NCBI RefSeq assembly: GCF_000759475.1
Contig: NZ_CP009454.1
Location: 372,001 to 436,000 of the forward strand
DNA length: 64,000 nt
Reading direction: 5' to 3'
Source: Pantoea rwandensis
Lineage (GTDB): Bacteria; Pseudomonadota; Gammaproteobacteria; Enterobacterales; Enterobacteriaceae
The notes under the pieces were generated by a model. It made no database searches. It saw only the letters and a program-made list of their open reading frames with translations, and was not told the origin of the DNA. The position numbers and the translations under genes were made by a program. How positions within the stretch are numbered: the first letter of the stretch is position 1; each line of letters starts with the position of its first letter. Below are positions 54,792 through 63,340 of the stretch, one piece after another.

Positions 54792-54931
54792 AATTATTTT
54801 ACTTTCGTGTGATCAACTGCGGCTACTGTATGCCCCAAATTATCAACGACAGGTTAATAACGACCGTAACGGTATTGTCAGAAGAGATAATCTTGAAGTG
54901 GTTTAAGAAGTGTTTAGTTTTCGTAAAGAAA

Positions 54932-54960
54932 AAAACCGGTGAAGCAGCTTCACCGGTTTT
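54932..54960 (-). terminator. Terminator of sodA
   Basis: AAAACCGGTGAAG-CAG-CTTCACCGGTTTT is a 13-pair stem preceded by AAAA-rich DNA, which gives a T-run on the - strand. It lies 22 bases past the sodA stop. Confidence 0.9.
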
Positions 54961-54982
54961 GTGCGTTGGCTATCGCCTGAAC

Positions 54983-55600
54983 TTACTTAGCAGCAGCGAA
55001 ACGTGCAGCCGCTTCGTCCCAGTTCACCACGTTCCAGAATGCTTTGATGTAATCAGGACGTTTGTTCTGATACTTCAGGTAGTAAGCGTGTTCCCACACA
55101 TCCAGACCGATGATTGGCTCACCGGATGCGCCAGAAATGGCTTCACCCATCAGCGGGCTATCCTGGTTAGCGGTTGAAACCACAGCCAGCTTGTCGCCCT
55201 TTTTCACCAGCCACGCCCAGCCTGAGCCGAAACGAGTGGTAGCGGCTTTCTCAAACTCAGCCTGGAAAGCTTCAACGCTGCCGAAATCTTTTTCGATAGC
55301 GGCTTTCAGTTCGCCTTGCAGGCTGGTGCCCAGTTTCAGGCCTTTCCAGAAGAAGCTGTGGTTAGCGTGGCCGCCCGCGTTGTTACGCAGTGGACCTTTT
55401 TTGTCTGCTGGCAGCTGATCCAGTTTAGCGATCAGTTCTTCAACCGGCAGATTAGCGAATTCGGACCCTTCCAGCGCTGCATTCGCGTTGTTAACGTAAG
55501 CCTGGTGGTGTTTAGAGTGATGGATTTCCATCGTCTGCTTGTCGAAGTGTGGTTCCAGTGCGTCGTACGCGTAAGGCAGGGATGGCAGTGAATAACTCAT
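54983..55600 (-). CDS. sodA: Manganese superoxide dismutase SodA
   Basis: Dismutates superoxide in the cytoplasm. 205 residues from the ATG at 55600 ([20 protein letters not shown]). Metal ligands are in MEIHHSKHH (His27), [10 protein letters not shown] (His82) and LDVWEHAYY (Asp and His near 168/172). Gly and Gln residues in the metal pocket ([15 protein letters not shown]) fit the Mn form. Monocistronic, with a -10-like TATAAT at 55667-55672 upstream. Confidence 0.97.
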   Translation of the reverse strand: MSYSLPSLPYAYDALEPHFDKQTMEIHHSKHHQAYVNNANAALEGSEFANLPVEELIAKLDQLPADKKGPLRNNAGGHANHSFFWKGLKLGTSLQGELKAAIEKDFGSVEAFQAEFEKAATTRFGSGWAWLVKKGDKLAVVSTANQDSPLMGEAISGASGEPIIGLDVWEHAYYLKYQNKRPDYIKAFWNVVNWDEAAARFAAAK

Positions 55601-55666
55601 GTTCTTCCTCTCCATTTAGTGTTTTGCAGCATCACCTTAACAGGGTGCCGCGTAAGCAGTCGGATC

Positions 55667-55672
55667 ATTATA
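55667..55672 (-). promoter_or_regulatory. Probable -10 box of sodA
   Basis: TATAAT on the - strand, 67 bases before the sodA start, with a poor -35 (TTTTAC-like). A weak -35 fits activator-dependent promoters such as SoxS-regulated sodA. Regulators are inferred from E. coli. Confidence 0.45.
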
Positions 55673-55787
55673 GTTAAAATCATGATCGGTAAAAGGGTTA
55701 TCAATGCCTTAGTAATGATAAGGATTTGATCAATCTGGGAAAAGCACCGCACATAGCGTGACATCTTTTGTCAGCTGGGCCGCAGGG

Positions 55788-56813
55788 TTAAATCTTGTGC
55801 GTACTGGCACGCAACTTCAACTGCACTGGCAGTTCGTTGAGGGCAGGTGGCTCATCTCCCTTCAATGCGGCGAGTAAGCGCTTGCCTGCCATGCGCCCCA
55901 TCTCTTCATAGGGCAGTACAACGCTGGTCAGCGGCGGCGAGCAAACCGCCGCCAGTGGGCCGCCACCGATACTGGCAATCGCCAGCTGGCTGGGAATTGA
56001 GATGCCTGCGGCATGGCAAGCCATGATGGCACCGCACGCCACTTCGTCACTGGTGCAAATCAGCACATCCAGCTCAGGCCAGGTGAGCCGGATCTCAGCC
56101 AGCAGGCTATGCCCGGCGGCAAAGGTAGGCATTTTCGGCGAGGTCACCACGCGGTGCGGCGCCTGATTCGCTGCCAGCATGCCACTGTGCCAGCCATTCA
56201 GCAGCTGGCGGAAAATCGTGGTATTGGTTTGCGTGCACAACAAGCCGAGATGACGATAGCCGCGCTCGACCAAACTTTTCACCAGCTGGCGAATCGCTTT
56301 GGCAAAATCCACGCCGATACTAATTCCCGCAGATTCCTGATGCACACCGCCGATATCCATCACCGGCAGGCCGGAATTACTCAACAAACGATGGGCTTCG
56401 GCGGCATTGTCGAAGTTGAAATGCACCATCGCCGCCGGATTATACGAGAGCAGCATCTCGATCAACTCACTCTCTTCCGCCGCCGAGTGGTTGGCTTCCG
56501 CCAGCATCATGTTGTAACCCTGCGGACGCAGAATTTCTTGCAGCGCTTCCGATACAATTGCACTGCCCGGCGTGGCGAACGAAGGCACCACCATGGTGAT
56601 GAGCTTCGACGATGCCGACGCCAGATTACGCGCCTGGATATTTGGCACGTAGGCCAATTCGGCGACAGCCGCATCAATTTTGGCGCGAATTTCAGGTGAG
56701 ACTTTTTCCGGCATGCGTAACGCACGTGATGCCGTCATGGTGCTCACGCCGACCAAACGGGCAACATCGGCCAGTGTGCTTTTGCCGGTACCGCGCCGTT
56801 TTTTCTCTGCCAT
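55788..56813 (-). CDS. LacI-family transcriptional regulator of the adjacent PTS operon
   Basis: 341 residues. The HTH is STLADVARLVGVSTMTASRA (about 13-32) followed by the hinge LAYVPNIQARNLAS, and the periplasmic-binding-like core runs to the C-terminus. Closest in character to GntR/IdnR-type gluconate regulators. The start at 56813 (MAEKKRRGTG) follows a GGAGAAGG ribosome-binding sequence. It faces the divergent PTS genes, with twin operators between. Confidence 0.93.
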   Translation of the reverse strand: MAEKKRRGTGKSTLADVARLVGVSTMTASRALRMPEKVSPEIRAKIDAAVAELAYVPNIQARNLASASSKLITMVVPSFATPGSAIVSEALQEILRPQGYNMMLAEANHSAAEESELIEMLLSYNPAAMVHFNFDNAAEAHRLLSNSGLPVMDIGGVHQESAGISIGVDFAKAIRQLVKSLVERGYRHLGLLCTQTNTTIFRQLLNGWHSGMLAANQAPHRVVTSPKMPTFAAGHSLLAEIRLTWPELDVLICTSDEVACGAIMACHAAGISIPSQLAIASIGGGPLAAVCSPPLTSVVLPYEEMGRMAGKRLLAALKGDEPPALNELPVQLKLRASTHKI

Positions 56814-56982
56814 GCCTTCTCCTATCTGACTTGCTACAAATGCCCGCACGCAGCTTAAAACCAAATGCGCCAACGTGCCACGTTAATCACCACAGATTCG
56901 GGCACACCTCACCTGCTGAGCATTTTCAGAATCTCCGAGCATGTCAGGTGCTTGCAACGATGACAAACGGGCTGCACAAAAA

Positions 56983-57029
56983 TGTTAGCGATAACACATT
57001 TTTTAACAACATCGGTGTTAGCGCTAACT
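56983..57029 (+). promoter_or_regulatory. Twin LacI-family operators
   Basis: TGTTAGCGATAACA (56983-56996) and TGTTAGCGCTAACT (57016-57029, with perfect GTTAGCGCTAAC) are palindromes with central CG, as LacI-family proteins recognise. Their centres are 33 bases apart, close to three helical turns. They lie between the divergent regulator and the PTS operon. Confidence 0.8.
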
Positions 57030-57107
57030 TTTGCGACAATCATCACAGAAAAGCGGTGAGAAAATCACCTAAAGTGCACTCCATCGACGAATAACCAGGA
57101 ATTACTG

Positions 57108-57548
57108 ATGCTCACTCAATGGCTGACACCGCAACATATTCGCATCGTAGAGCAGGTCAGCAACTGGCAGGACGCGGTACGTTTATCCGCTGAGCCGCTG
57201 CTGGCCGAAGGGGCGATCACCCCGGCTTACCTCGATGCCATCTTCACTTCGCATGCCGAACTGGGACCTTACTACGTACTGGCACCCGGCCTGGCGATGC
57301 CGCATGCCCGTCCAGAACAGGGCGCGCGTAAGAATGGTTTGTCGCTGCTGCATGTGAAAAACGGTGTGAGTTTTGCAGCGGATGAAAACGATCCGGTGTA
57401 TGTGGTGATTATGCTGTGCGCCGTTTCCGGCGACGATCATATCCAGATGATCACAGCATTAGCCGAAGTATTCAGTGACGAATCTCGCCTGCAGCAGTTG
57501 CTGAAGGCGGCAACCCTACCAGCGATTGAAGCTGTTATTACAAATTAA
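57108..57548 (+). CDS. PTS EIIA, ascorbate/mannitol-fructose type
   Basis: 146-residue EIIA of the fructose/mannitol superfamily with the phosphorylated His in APGLAMPHARPEQG (about 67). It accepts phosphate from HPr and passes it to EIIB. It resembles UlaC (SgaA). First gene of EIIA-EIIB-EIIC-epimerase; AGGA precedes the ATG. Confidence 0.9.
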   Translation: MLTQWLTPQHIRIVEQVSNWQDAVRLSAEPLLAEGAITPAYLDAIFTSHAELGPYYVLAPGLAMPHARPEQGARKNGLSLLHVKNGVSFAADENDPVYVVIMLCAVSGDDHIQMITALAEVFSDESRLQQLLKAATLPAIEAVITN

Positions 57549-57566
57549 CCACCAGAGAATCCTATT

Positions 57567-57833
57567 ATGAAAAAAGTCCTGATTGTGTGCGGTAATGGTT
57601 TAGGCAGCAGCTTTATTGTGGAAATGAACGTGAAGAAAATTGTGGCGGAATTAGGTAAAGAGGCTGAAGTGGGCCATACCGATTTAACCACGGCGAAATC
57701 TGAGCAGGCTGATTTAATCATCAGCGCCAAAGATATTGCCGATCAGTTATCCGGGCATAGCGCGCAGGTATTTGGTCTGACGAATTTATTAGATAACGCC
57801 AAAATTAAAGAAATCCTGGCGGAAAATCTGTAA
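57567..57833 (+). CDS. PTS EIIB, ascorbate (Ula/Sga) type
   Basis: 88 residues with the phospho-Cys in VLIVCGNGLGSSFI (Cys8), a P-loop-like fold typical of lactose/ascorbate-class EIIB. It relays phosphate to the sugar at EIIC. UlaB-like. Confidence 0.9.
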   Translation: MKKVLIVCGNGLGSSFIVEMNVKKIVAELGKEAEVGHTDLTTAKSEQADLIISAKDIADQLSGHSAQVFGLTNLLDNAKIKEILAENL

Positions 57834-57862
57834 TAGCCCGATTTTACTCACATGGAGTAATT

Positions 57863-59125
57863 ATGCTGCAATTTATCATCAAGGATGTTCTCGGAACACC
57901 CGCAATACTTGTCGGCCTTTTTTCCCTGATTGGTTTATTACTGCAAAAGAAACCGGTGTCGGATGTGATTTCCGGCACGCTGAAAACCATCATGGGCTTT
58001 GTGATTCTTATCGCCGGGGCCAACCTGATTGCGGCAACACTGACTATTTTCAGCCAGCTGTTTGAGCACTCGTTCAATATTCAGGGTGTCGTGCCGAATA
58101 CTGATGCGATGGCCGCGCTGGCGCAGAAGAGTTACGGCACTGAAACCGCGATGATCATGGTGTTCGGTATGCTGGTGAACATCCTGCTGGCGCGTATCAC
58201 CCCGCTGAAGTACATCTTCCTGACCGGTCATCACACGCTCTATATGTCAGCGATGCTGGCGGTGATTCTTTCCGTCGGCGGCGTACATGGCTTCTGGCTG
58301 GTGCTCATCGGTTCACTGATTCTCGGCACCATGATGGTGGTGTGCCCGGCGATTCTGCAGCCGTTCACACGTAAAATCACCAATTCGGACGATTTGGCGC
58401 TCGGCCACTTCGGCTCGACCGGTTACCTGCTGTCTGCGCTGGTCGGTAAAGCGGTGGGCAAAGGCAGTCCATCCACCGAAGAGTTGAAGGTGCCGAAAAC
58501 CCTCAACTTCCTGCGTGACTCCTCGGTCGCAATTTCGCTGACCATGATGATTCTGTTTATCGCGCTGGTGTTGGTGGCGGGTAAAGAGTTCACCGAAAGT
58601 CAGGTGAGCGGCGGTCAGAACTTCATCGTGTTCGCGATTATTCAGTCCATCACCTTTGCGGCGGGCGTTTATATCATTCTCGCCGGTGTGCGTATGGTGA
58701 TTGCCGAGATCGTGCCCGCCTTCAAAGGCATCGCGGATAAGTTAGTGCCTAACGCCAAACCGGCGCTGGACTGCCCAACGGTGTTCCCGTTTGCGCCGAA
58801 TGCGGTGATCATCGGCTTCCTGTGCAGTTTCTCCGCCGGTCTGATCAGCATGTTCCTGTGCCCACTGTTTGGTCTGAGCGTGATTGTTCCTGGTCTGGTG
58901 CCCCACTTCTTCTGCGGTGCCACCGCGGGTGTTTATGGCAACATTACGGGTGGACGTCGCGGCGCGGTGGTCGGCTCCTTTGTACAAGGGCTGCTGATCT
59001 CCTTCCTGCCTGCGATTCTGCTGCCGCTGATGGGCGACCTGGGCTTTGCTTCCACCACCTTTGGCGACGCGGACTTCGGTATTGTCGGCATCGTACTCGG
59101 CCACATTATTTCATTCTTCCATTGA
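57863..59125 (+). CDS. PTS EIIC permease, ascorbate (UlaA/SgaT) family
   Basis: 420-residue membrane permease of about 11 helices with the UlaA-type patterns VLGTPAILVGLFSLIGLLLQ, GFVILIAGANLI and HFFCGATAGVYGN. Transports and phosphorylates its substrate together with the two soluble subunits. UlaA transports L-ascorbate, but no ulaD, ulaE or ulaF homologue is nearby; instead an AlsE-like epimerase follows, so the substrate is probably a different hexose or hexulose. The substrate is not decided by sequence. Confidence 0.9.
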   Translation: MLQFIIKDVLGTPAILVGLFSLIGLLLQKKPVSDVISGTLKTIMGFVILIAGANLIAATLTIFSQLFEHSFNIQGVVPNTDAMAALAQKSYGTETAMIMVFGMLVNILLARITPLKYIFLTGHHTLYMSAMLAVILSVGGVHGFWLVLIGSLILGTMMVVCPAILQPFTRKITNSDDLALGHFGSTGYLLSALVGKAVGKGSPSTEELKVPKTLNFLRDSSVAISLTMMILFIALVLVAGKEFTESQVSGGQNFIVFAIIQSITFAAGVYIILAGVRMVIAEIVPAFKGIADKLVPNAKPALDCPTVFPFAPNAVIIGFLCSFSAGLISMFLCPLFGLSVIVPGLVPHFFCGATAGVYGNITGGRRGAVVGSFVQGLLISFLPAILLPLMGDLGFASTTFGDADFGIVGIVLGHIISFFH

Positions 59126-59134
59126 TGTCATAAA

Positions 59135-59152
59135 CAGCGCCTGCGGGCGCTG
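59135..59152 (+). other. Intercistronic hairpin between EIIC and epimerase genes
   Basis: CAGCGCC-TGCG-GGCGCTG, a perfect 7-pair stem, 9 bases after the EIIC stop. No T-run, so it is likely an mRNA-stability or partial-termination element. Confidence 0.6.
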
Positions 59153-59176
59153 GATTATGTAATGAGGAAATAAACA

Positions 59177-59857
59177 ATGAACGCTCAATTTTCACCGTCA
59201 TTAATGTGCATGGATCTCACCCGTTTTCGTGAACAGATCGAAGCGATGAATAGCACTGCGGCTTTTTATCATGTCGATATTATGGATGGCAGCTACGTTA
59301 AAAACATTACGTTATCGCCGTTCTTTATCGAGAATCTGCGTAAGATCACCGATGTGCCGATTGATGTGCATTTAATGGTGAACCACCCGGAAGATATTAT
59401 TCCGATGTGCATCGAAGCGGGTGCGGATATTATTAGCTTCCATCCAGAAACAGCGAATAACAAAATATTCCGTCTGCTGAATCAGATCAAAGAAGCGGGC
59501 CGTCGCTGCGGCGTGGTATTAAATCCGGCGACACCTGCCGAGAGCATTCGTGAGTATGCACATCTGCTGGATAAGGTTACGGTGATGTCGGTGGACCCTG
59601 GCTTTGCGGGGCAGAAATTTATCCCGGAAACACTGAACAAGATTCGCCAGCTGATTACCCTGCGCGAAGAGCACGGTTATCACTATCTGACCGAGATTGA
59701 TGGTTCCTGCAATGCGCGCACCTTTAGGCAGATTGCCGCGTCAGGGGTGGATGTGTTTATCGTTGGCACATCAGGTTTGTTTAATCTGGATGAGGATGTC
59801 GCGCAGGCGTGGCAGAAGATGGAAAGCATTTTTGCGACCGAGACCGCAGCCGCCTGA
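59177..59857 (+). CDS. Ribulose-phosphate/allulose-6-phosphate 3-epimerase family protein (AlsE-like)
   Basis: 226 residues of the (beta/alpha)8 ribulose-phosphate epimerase fold: FSPSLMCMDL, YHVDIMDGSYV (metal His/Asp), HLMVNHP (metal His), SVDPGFAGQKF and EIDGSCN (metal and catalytic Asp). It resembles E. coli AlsE (D-allulose-6-phosphate 3-epimerase) more than Rpe, for example in SLMCMDL and VGTSGLFN. It would convert the phosphorylated ketose produced by the PTS into fructose-6-phosphate or a similar glycolytic intermediate. Confidence 0.87.
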   Translation: MNAQFSPSLMCMDLTRFREQIEAMNSTAAFYHVDIMDGSYVKNITLSPFFIENLRKITDVPIDVHLMVNHPEDIIPMCIEAGADIISFHPETANNKIFRLLNQIKEAGRRCGVVLNPATPAESIREYAHLLDKVTVMSVDPGFAGQKFIPETLNKIRQLITLREEHGYHYLTEIDGSCNARTFRQIAASGVDVFIVGTSGLFNLDEDVAQAWQKMESIFATETAAA

Positions 59858-59901
59858 CTCTTCGCAGGCCCGCACCCGGAGTAAATTGTGCTGATTATCA
59901 G

Positions 59902-59927
59902 CCGGGTCGCCATGAATGGCGACCCGG
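59902..59927. terminator. Palindrome between convergent epimerase and aminotransferase genes
   Basis: CCGGGTCGCCAT-GA-ATGGCGACCCGG is a 12-pair perfect stem. T-runs are weak on both sides; it likely serves as a bidirectional end. Confidence 0.7.
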
Positions 59928-59966
59928 TTCATCATCCTGAAACCGCGTTAAGCCAACCGTCCTGAT

Positions 59967-61307
59967 TTACCGACCCAGCTCAGTCAGTGACTTATCCAGC
60001 GCACCCACCAGCCAATCAATATCCGATTCCTGGAACGCCAATGGTGGACGCAGCTTCAGTACGTTGCCGTACGGCCCGGCCACCGACGTCAGCACATGGT
60101 GATCGCGCAGCTTCTCGGTGAGGTCCAGCGCCAGCGCTTTATTAGGCGTTTTACTCTCCCGATCCTGCACCAGTTCAAAGCCGATAAATAGCCCTGCTCC
60201 GCGCACATCGCCAATGCTTTCATGGCGATCCATCAGCTTCTGCAACTCGGCGAGCAGTTTGGCTCCGACCACGCGGCTGTGCTCTTGCAAGCCCTCTTCT
60301 TTAATCACCGTCAGGACCGCCTGCGCCGCAGCCATGGCGACCGGGTTGCCGCCAAAGGTATTGAAGTAAGGGATATCGTCACTAAACGCCGCCAGCACAT
60401 GACTCTTCGCCAGCAGGCCGGAAACCGGAATACCGTTACCCATCGGTTTACCCGTGGTGACCACATCCGGTACCACGCCGTGACGGGCAAAGCCCCAGAA
60501 TGCATCACCGGTACGACCAAAGCCTGGCTGCACTTCATCGGCAATGAAAATACCGCCGTTAGCGTGCACCACATCCACCGCTTTTTGCAGGAAACCGCGA
60601 GGGTTCGGCAAAACACCATCGGAAGAGAAGATTGAATCGGCGAGGAAGCCAGCAAACTTAATGCCGTGCGCCTTCATGTCATCAATCTGTTTCTGGATTT
60701 CGTTGGCAAACCATTCACCGAGATCCGGTGTATTGACACGATAAGCATCCGGCGGCGAAACCAGGCGTGTCGTGGCCGCTAGTGGCTGCCCGCTGCCCAG
60801 TGCCGGAGAGACGCCAGACGTGAGATCGCTGGTGCCGTGATAGGCTTCCTGCGACACGATGATGCCCGTACCGCCGCTGAAAGCACGCGCCACGCGAATG
60901 GCCAAATCGTTAGCTTCTGATCCGGTGCACATATACATGGCACGGTCGATAGCGTCTGGCGTGGTTGCCAGCAGCTCTTCGGTGTAATCGAGAATGCGCT
61001 CGTGCAGATAGCGGGTGTGGGTATTCAGCATCTTCATCTGCTGGTTTACCGCTTCGATCACCGCCGGATGGCAGTGGCCAATGCTGGCCACGTTGTTGTA
61101 CACATCGAGATATTTGTTACCTGCGGCATCCCACAGATACTGCCCTTCACCGCGCACCAGATGCACCGGCTTACGATAAAACAGGCGATATGACTCGCCC
61201 AACACTTTGCTGCGCTTGTCTGTTAGCTGGCGGGTTGCCGCATCCAGACCGTCGGCGTGCTCAGCACGAAAACTGTTGGTGTCCATGATGGTGGAACGTG
61301 TAGCCAT
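59967..61307 (-). CDS. Class III PLP aminotransferase / phospho-lyase family
   Basis: 446 residues of fold-type I PLP enzyme class III. GSEANDLAIRVARAF (about 129), IFIADEVQPGFGRTG (PLP-ring Asp about 257) and VTTGKPMGNGIPV (Schiff-base Lys about 287) are seen. The pattern YLDVYNNVASIGHCHPAVIE and LNTHTRYLHERI strongly resembles the ethanolamine-phosphate / 5-phosphohydroxylysine phospho-lyase subfamily (ETNPPL/PHYKPL), so phospho-lyase activity is as likely as transamination. GGGAG precedes the ATG. A DeoR regulator is divergent. Confidence 0.85.
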   Translation of the reverse strand: MATRSTIMDTNSFRAEHADGLDAATRQLTDKRSKVLGESYRLFYRKPVHLVRGEGQYLWDAAGNKYLDVYNNVASIGHCHPAVIEAVNQQMKMLNTHTRYLHERILDYTEELLATTPDAIDRAMYMCTGSEANDLAIRVARAFSGGTGIIVSQEAYHGTSDLTSGVSPALGSGQPLAATTRLVSPPDAYRVNTPDLGEWFANEIQKQIDDMKAHGIKFAGFLADSIFSSDGVLPNPRGFLQKAVDVVHANGGIFIADEVQPGFGRTGDAFWGFARHGVVPDVVTTGKPMGNGIPVSGLLAKSHVLAAFSDDIPYFNTFGGNPVAMAAAQAVLTVIKEEGLQEHSRVVGAKLLAELQKLMDRHESIGDVRGAGLFIGFELVQDRESKTPNKALALDLTEKLRDHHVLTSVAGPYGNVLKLRPPLAFQESDIDWLVGALDKSLTELGR

Positions 61308-61391
61308 GGTAACTCCCGTTGCGAAGGTGAAAGGGGTGCATGATGTGTGACCGTTGTCACCATCATGCCTGCTTTAACGAGAAATGCAACC

Positions 61392-61416
61392 AAATACACA
61401 AATACAACTAAATACA
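61392..61416. promoter_or_regulatory. Three AAATACA direct repeats between aminotransferase and deoR-type gene
   Basis: AAATACA occurs at 61392, 61400 and 61410 (spacing 8 and 10). DeoR-family regulators often bind short direct repeats in the divergent promoter region of their targets, so this is a probable operator for the neighbouring regulator. Function is inferred. Confidence 0.5.
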
Positions 61417-61479
61417 CATGACGCCGTAATGACACTCAGGTAAGCTTAGGCCCAGATTATTACGCTACAGGGAAAAGTC

Positions 61480-62256
61480 ATGCTGCAGGAAACCCGCTTA
61501 CACCGCATTCGAGCCCTGCTGACCACGCAGCATCAGGTCAGCACCGAGCGCATTATCAATGAGCTGGGTATTTCGCGGGAAACGGCACGGCGAGACATTA
61601 TTGAGCTGGAAGCGCAGGGTTTAGCCCGACGGGTGCATGGCGGTTTAGTGGCGGTAGATAGCCAGCCGGAAGCACCGCTGCAAGTGCGCCGCAGTGCCCA
61701 GGCAAAAGAGAAGCGTTCAATTGCCATAGCGGCTGCGCAGCATTTGCAGCCGGGCCAAACGCTGTTTCTCGATGCCGGCACCACCACCACCATGCTGGCG
61801 GAGCAGCTGCGCAGCATGGCCGGCTTAACCATTATCACTAACAGTTTGCAGGCTGCGCTGGCGCTGAGCGCCGCCGAAGAACATGAAACGCTGAATAATC
61901 AGGTGATTTTGCTGGGCGGAATGATGATGGCAGGTGCACAGCAGACGCGCGGTGAAATCACGGTCAACGAGATTTACCGCTATCGCGCCGACGTTGCCCT
62001 GCTGTCACCGGTTGGCATTGATGCCAAAAATGGCGCCAGCAGTTTCCATCCACACGAAGCGGCGATCGCCCGCGCCATGGCGCAGCAGGCTTCGCGCACC
62101 TTTTTACTGGCGGATCACAGCAAGCTGGGGGTGATCAGTCGCACGGTATATGCGCCGATTGGAGACGTGGATTTGCTGATTTGCAACAGCGGCCCCGCCA
62201 AACCCGGCGCATTAGCCGCGCTCCAACAGGCGCTGCCACAGGTACAGGTGGTTTAA
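61480..62256 (+). CDS. DeoR/GlpR-family transcriptional regulator
   Basis: 258 residues. The N-terminal HTH is [20 protein letters not shown] (about 22-41) followed by [13 protein letters not shown], the DeoR signature. The C-terminal sensor has [15 protein letters not shown] and ADHSKLG as sugar-phosphate-binding motifs. Such regulators respond to phosphorylated metabolites; here presumably the substrate of the divergent PLP enzyme. It overlaps fdhD by 4 bases at the 3' end. Confidence 0.93.
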   Translation: MLQETRLHRIRALLTTQHQVSTERIINELGISRETARRDIIELEAQGLARRVHGGLVAVDSQPEAPLQVRRSAQAKEKRSIAIAAAQHLQPGQTLFLDAGTTTTMLAEQLRSMAGLTIITNSLQAALALSAAEEHETLNNQVILLGGMMMAGAQQTRGEITVNEIYRYRADVALLSPVGIDAKNGASSFHPHEAAIARAMAQQASRTFLLADHSKLGVISRTVYAPIGDVDLLICNSGPAKPGALAALQQALPQVQVV

Positions 62257-63077
62257 ATCAGGCGCTGTGGATGGCTATACACCGTAGCGCGTCCCGGTTT
62301 ACTAAATCCTATCAGCGTTAAATGACAACGCTCGGCGACCTCAACGGCAAGTTGGGTCGCAGCAGATACCGCAAATAAAATCTCAACGCCGCACATCGCT
62401 GATTTCTGCACCATCTCATAACTGGCGCGGCTGGAGACTAACACAGCACCTTGTTGCCACGGCTGCTGGCTGCGATGCCCCAGCAGTTTATCCAGCGCCA
62501 CATGGCGGCCCACGTCTTCGCAGCCACCGAGCAATTCCCCCTGCGGCGACATCCATGCCGCCGCGTGCGTGCATCCGGTGAGATTACCGATGGGTTGGTA
62601 ATTGCGCAGTTGCGCCAGCCCGCTATCGAGGTTCGCCAGATCGAAGGTTTGGGTAAACGGCAGCGGCTGCAGCGGTTTTCCAATCTGGTCGAGCTGTTCC
62701 ACGCCGCACACGCCACAGCCGGTGCGCCCCGCCATGGCACGGCGCTGCTCTTTCAGTGCCATAAAGCGGCGGCTGGAGAGTTCGATCTGCACTTCGATAC
62801 CGTTGCAGCCGGGCACCACATCCATGCCGAAGATCTCATCAGGCTTCTCAATAATGCCTTCTGAGAGTGAGAAACCGAGCGCAAACGCCTCGAGATCGTT
62901 GGGCGTGGCCATCATCACCACATGGGAAATGCCGTTATACACCAGCGCGATTGGCACCTCTTGTGCCAGCCAGTCGGTTTCAGACGTGCTGATATCACGC
63001 CGCTGACGCACCTGCGCCTGCACTGCGCCTGAGATCTCAATCACACTCTGATGACTTTCCTGTGCTTTGACTTTCAC
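62253..63077 (-). CDS. fdhD: Formate dehydrogenase accessory sulfurtransferase FdhD
   Basis: FdhD carries sulfur from IscS to the Mo-bisPGD cofactor of formate dehydrogenase. 274 residues from a GTG at 63077 ([10 protein letters not shown]), chosen because GAGGCGAG lies just upstream; a TTG at 63098 would add seven residues. Motifs are [33 protein letters not shown] (the sulfur-carrying CxxC, about 122-125) and [20 protein letters not shown]. It is divergent from fdoG as in E. coli. Confidence 0.95.
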   Translation of the reverse strand: MKVKAQESHQSVIEISGAVQAQVRQRRDISTSETDWLAQEVPIALVYNGISHVVMMATPNDLEAFALGFSLSEGIIEKPDEIFGMDVVPGCNGIEVQIELSSRRFMALKEQRRAMAGRTGCGVCGVEQLDQIGKPLQPLPFTQTFDLANLDSGLAQLRNYQPIGNLTGCTHAAAWMSPQGELLGGCEDVGRHVALDKLLGHRSQQPWQQGAVLVSSRASYEMVQKSAMCGVEILFAVSAATQLAVEVAERCHLTLIGFSKPGRATVYSHPQRLI

Positions 63078-63340
63078 TTTGCTCGCCTCGGACAACAACC
63101 ATATTAAAGCAGTGGTATTATTCTGCTGCTATTCTCACACTGTTAGTTGGGTCATTGTGAACCTCGGCCCAACGCATCACAAAAAAATTTTTGCCCGTCA
63201 TTCGGATGGTGACAAGGCAGCAAGCCCCTTCAAGTCGGGAGCTTACACCCGTAAGCGACAGAAACGAATGGGTGAAGGTCATGCAGCGACCATTTGAATG
63301 ACGCAGGCAAATTGTAGCAATGTCGACTCAAGGATTATTC

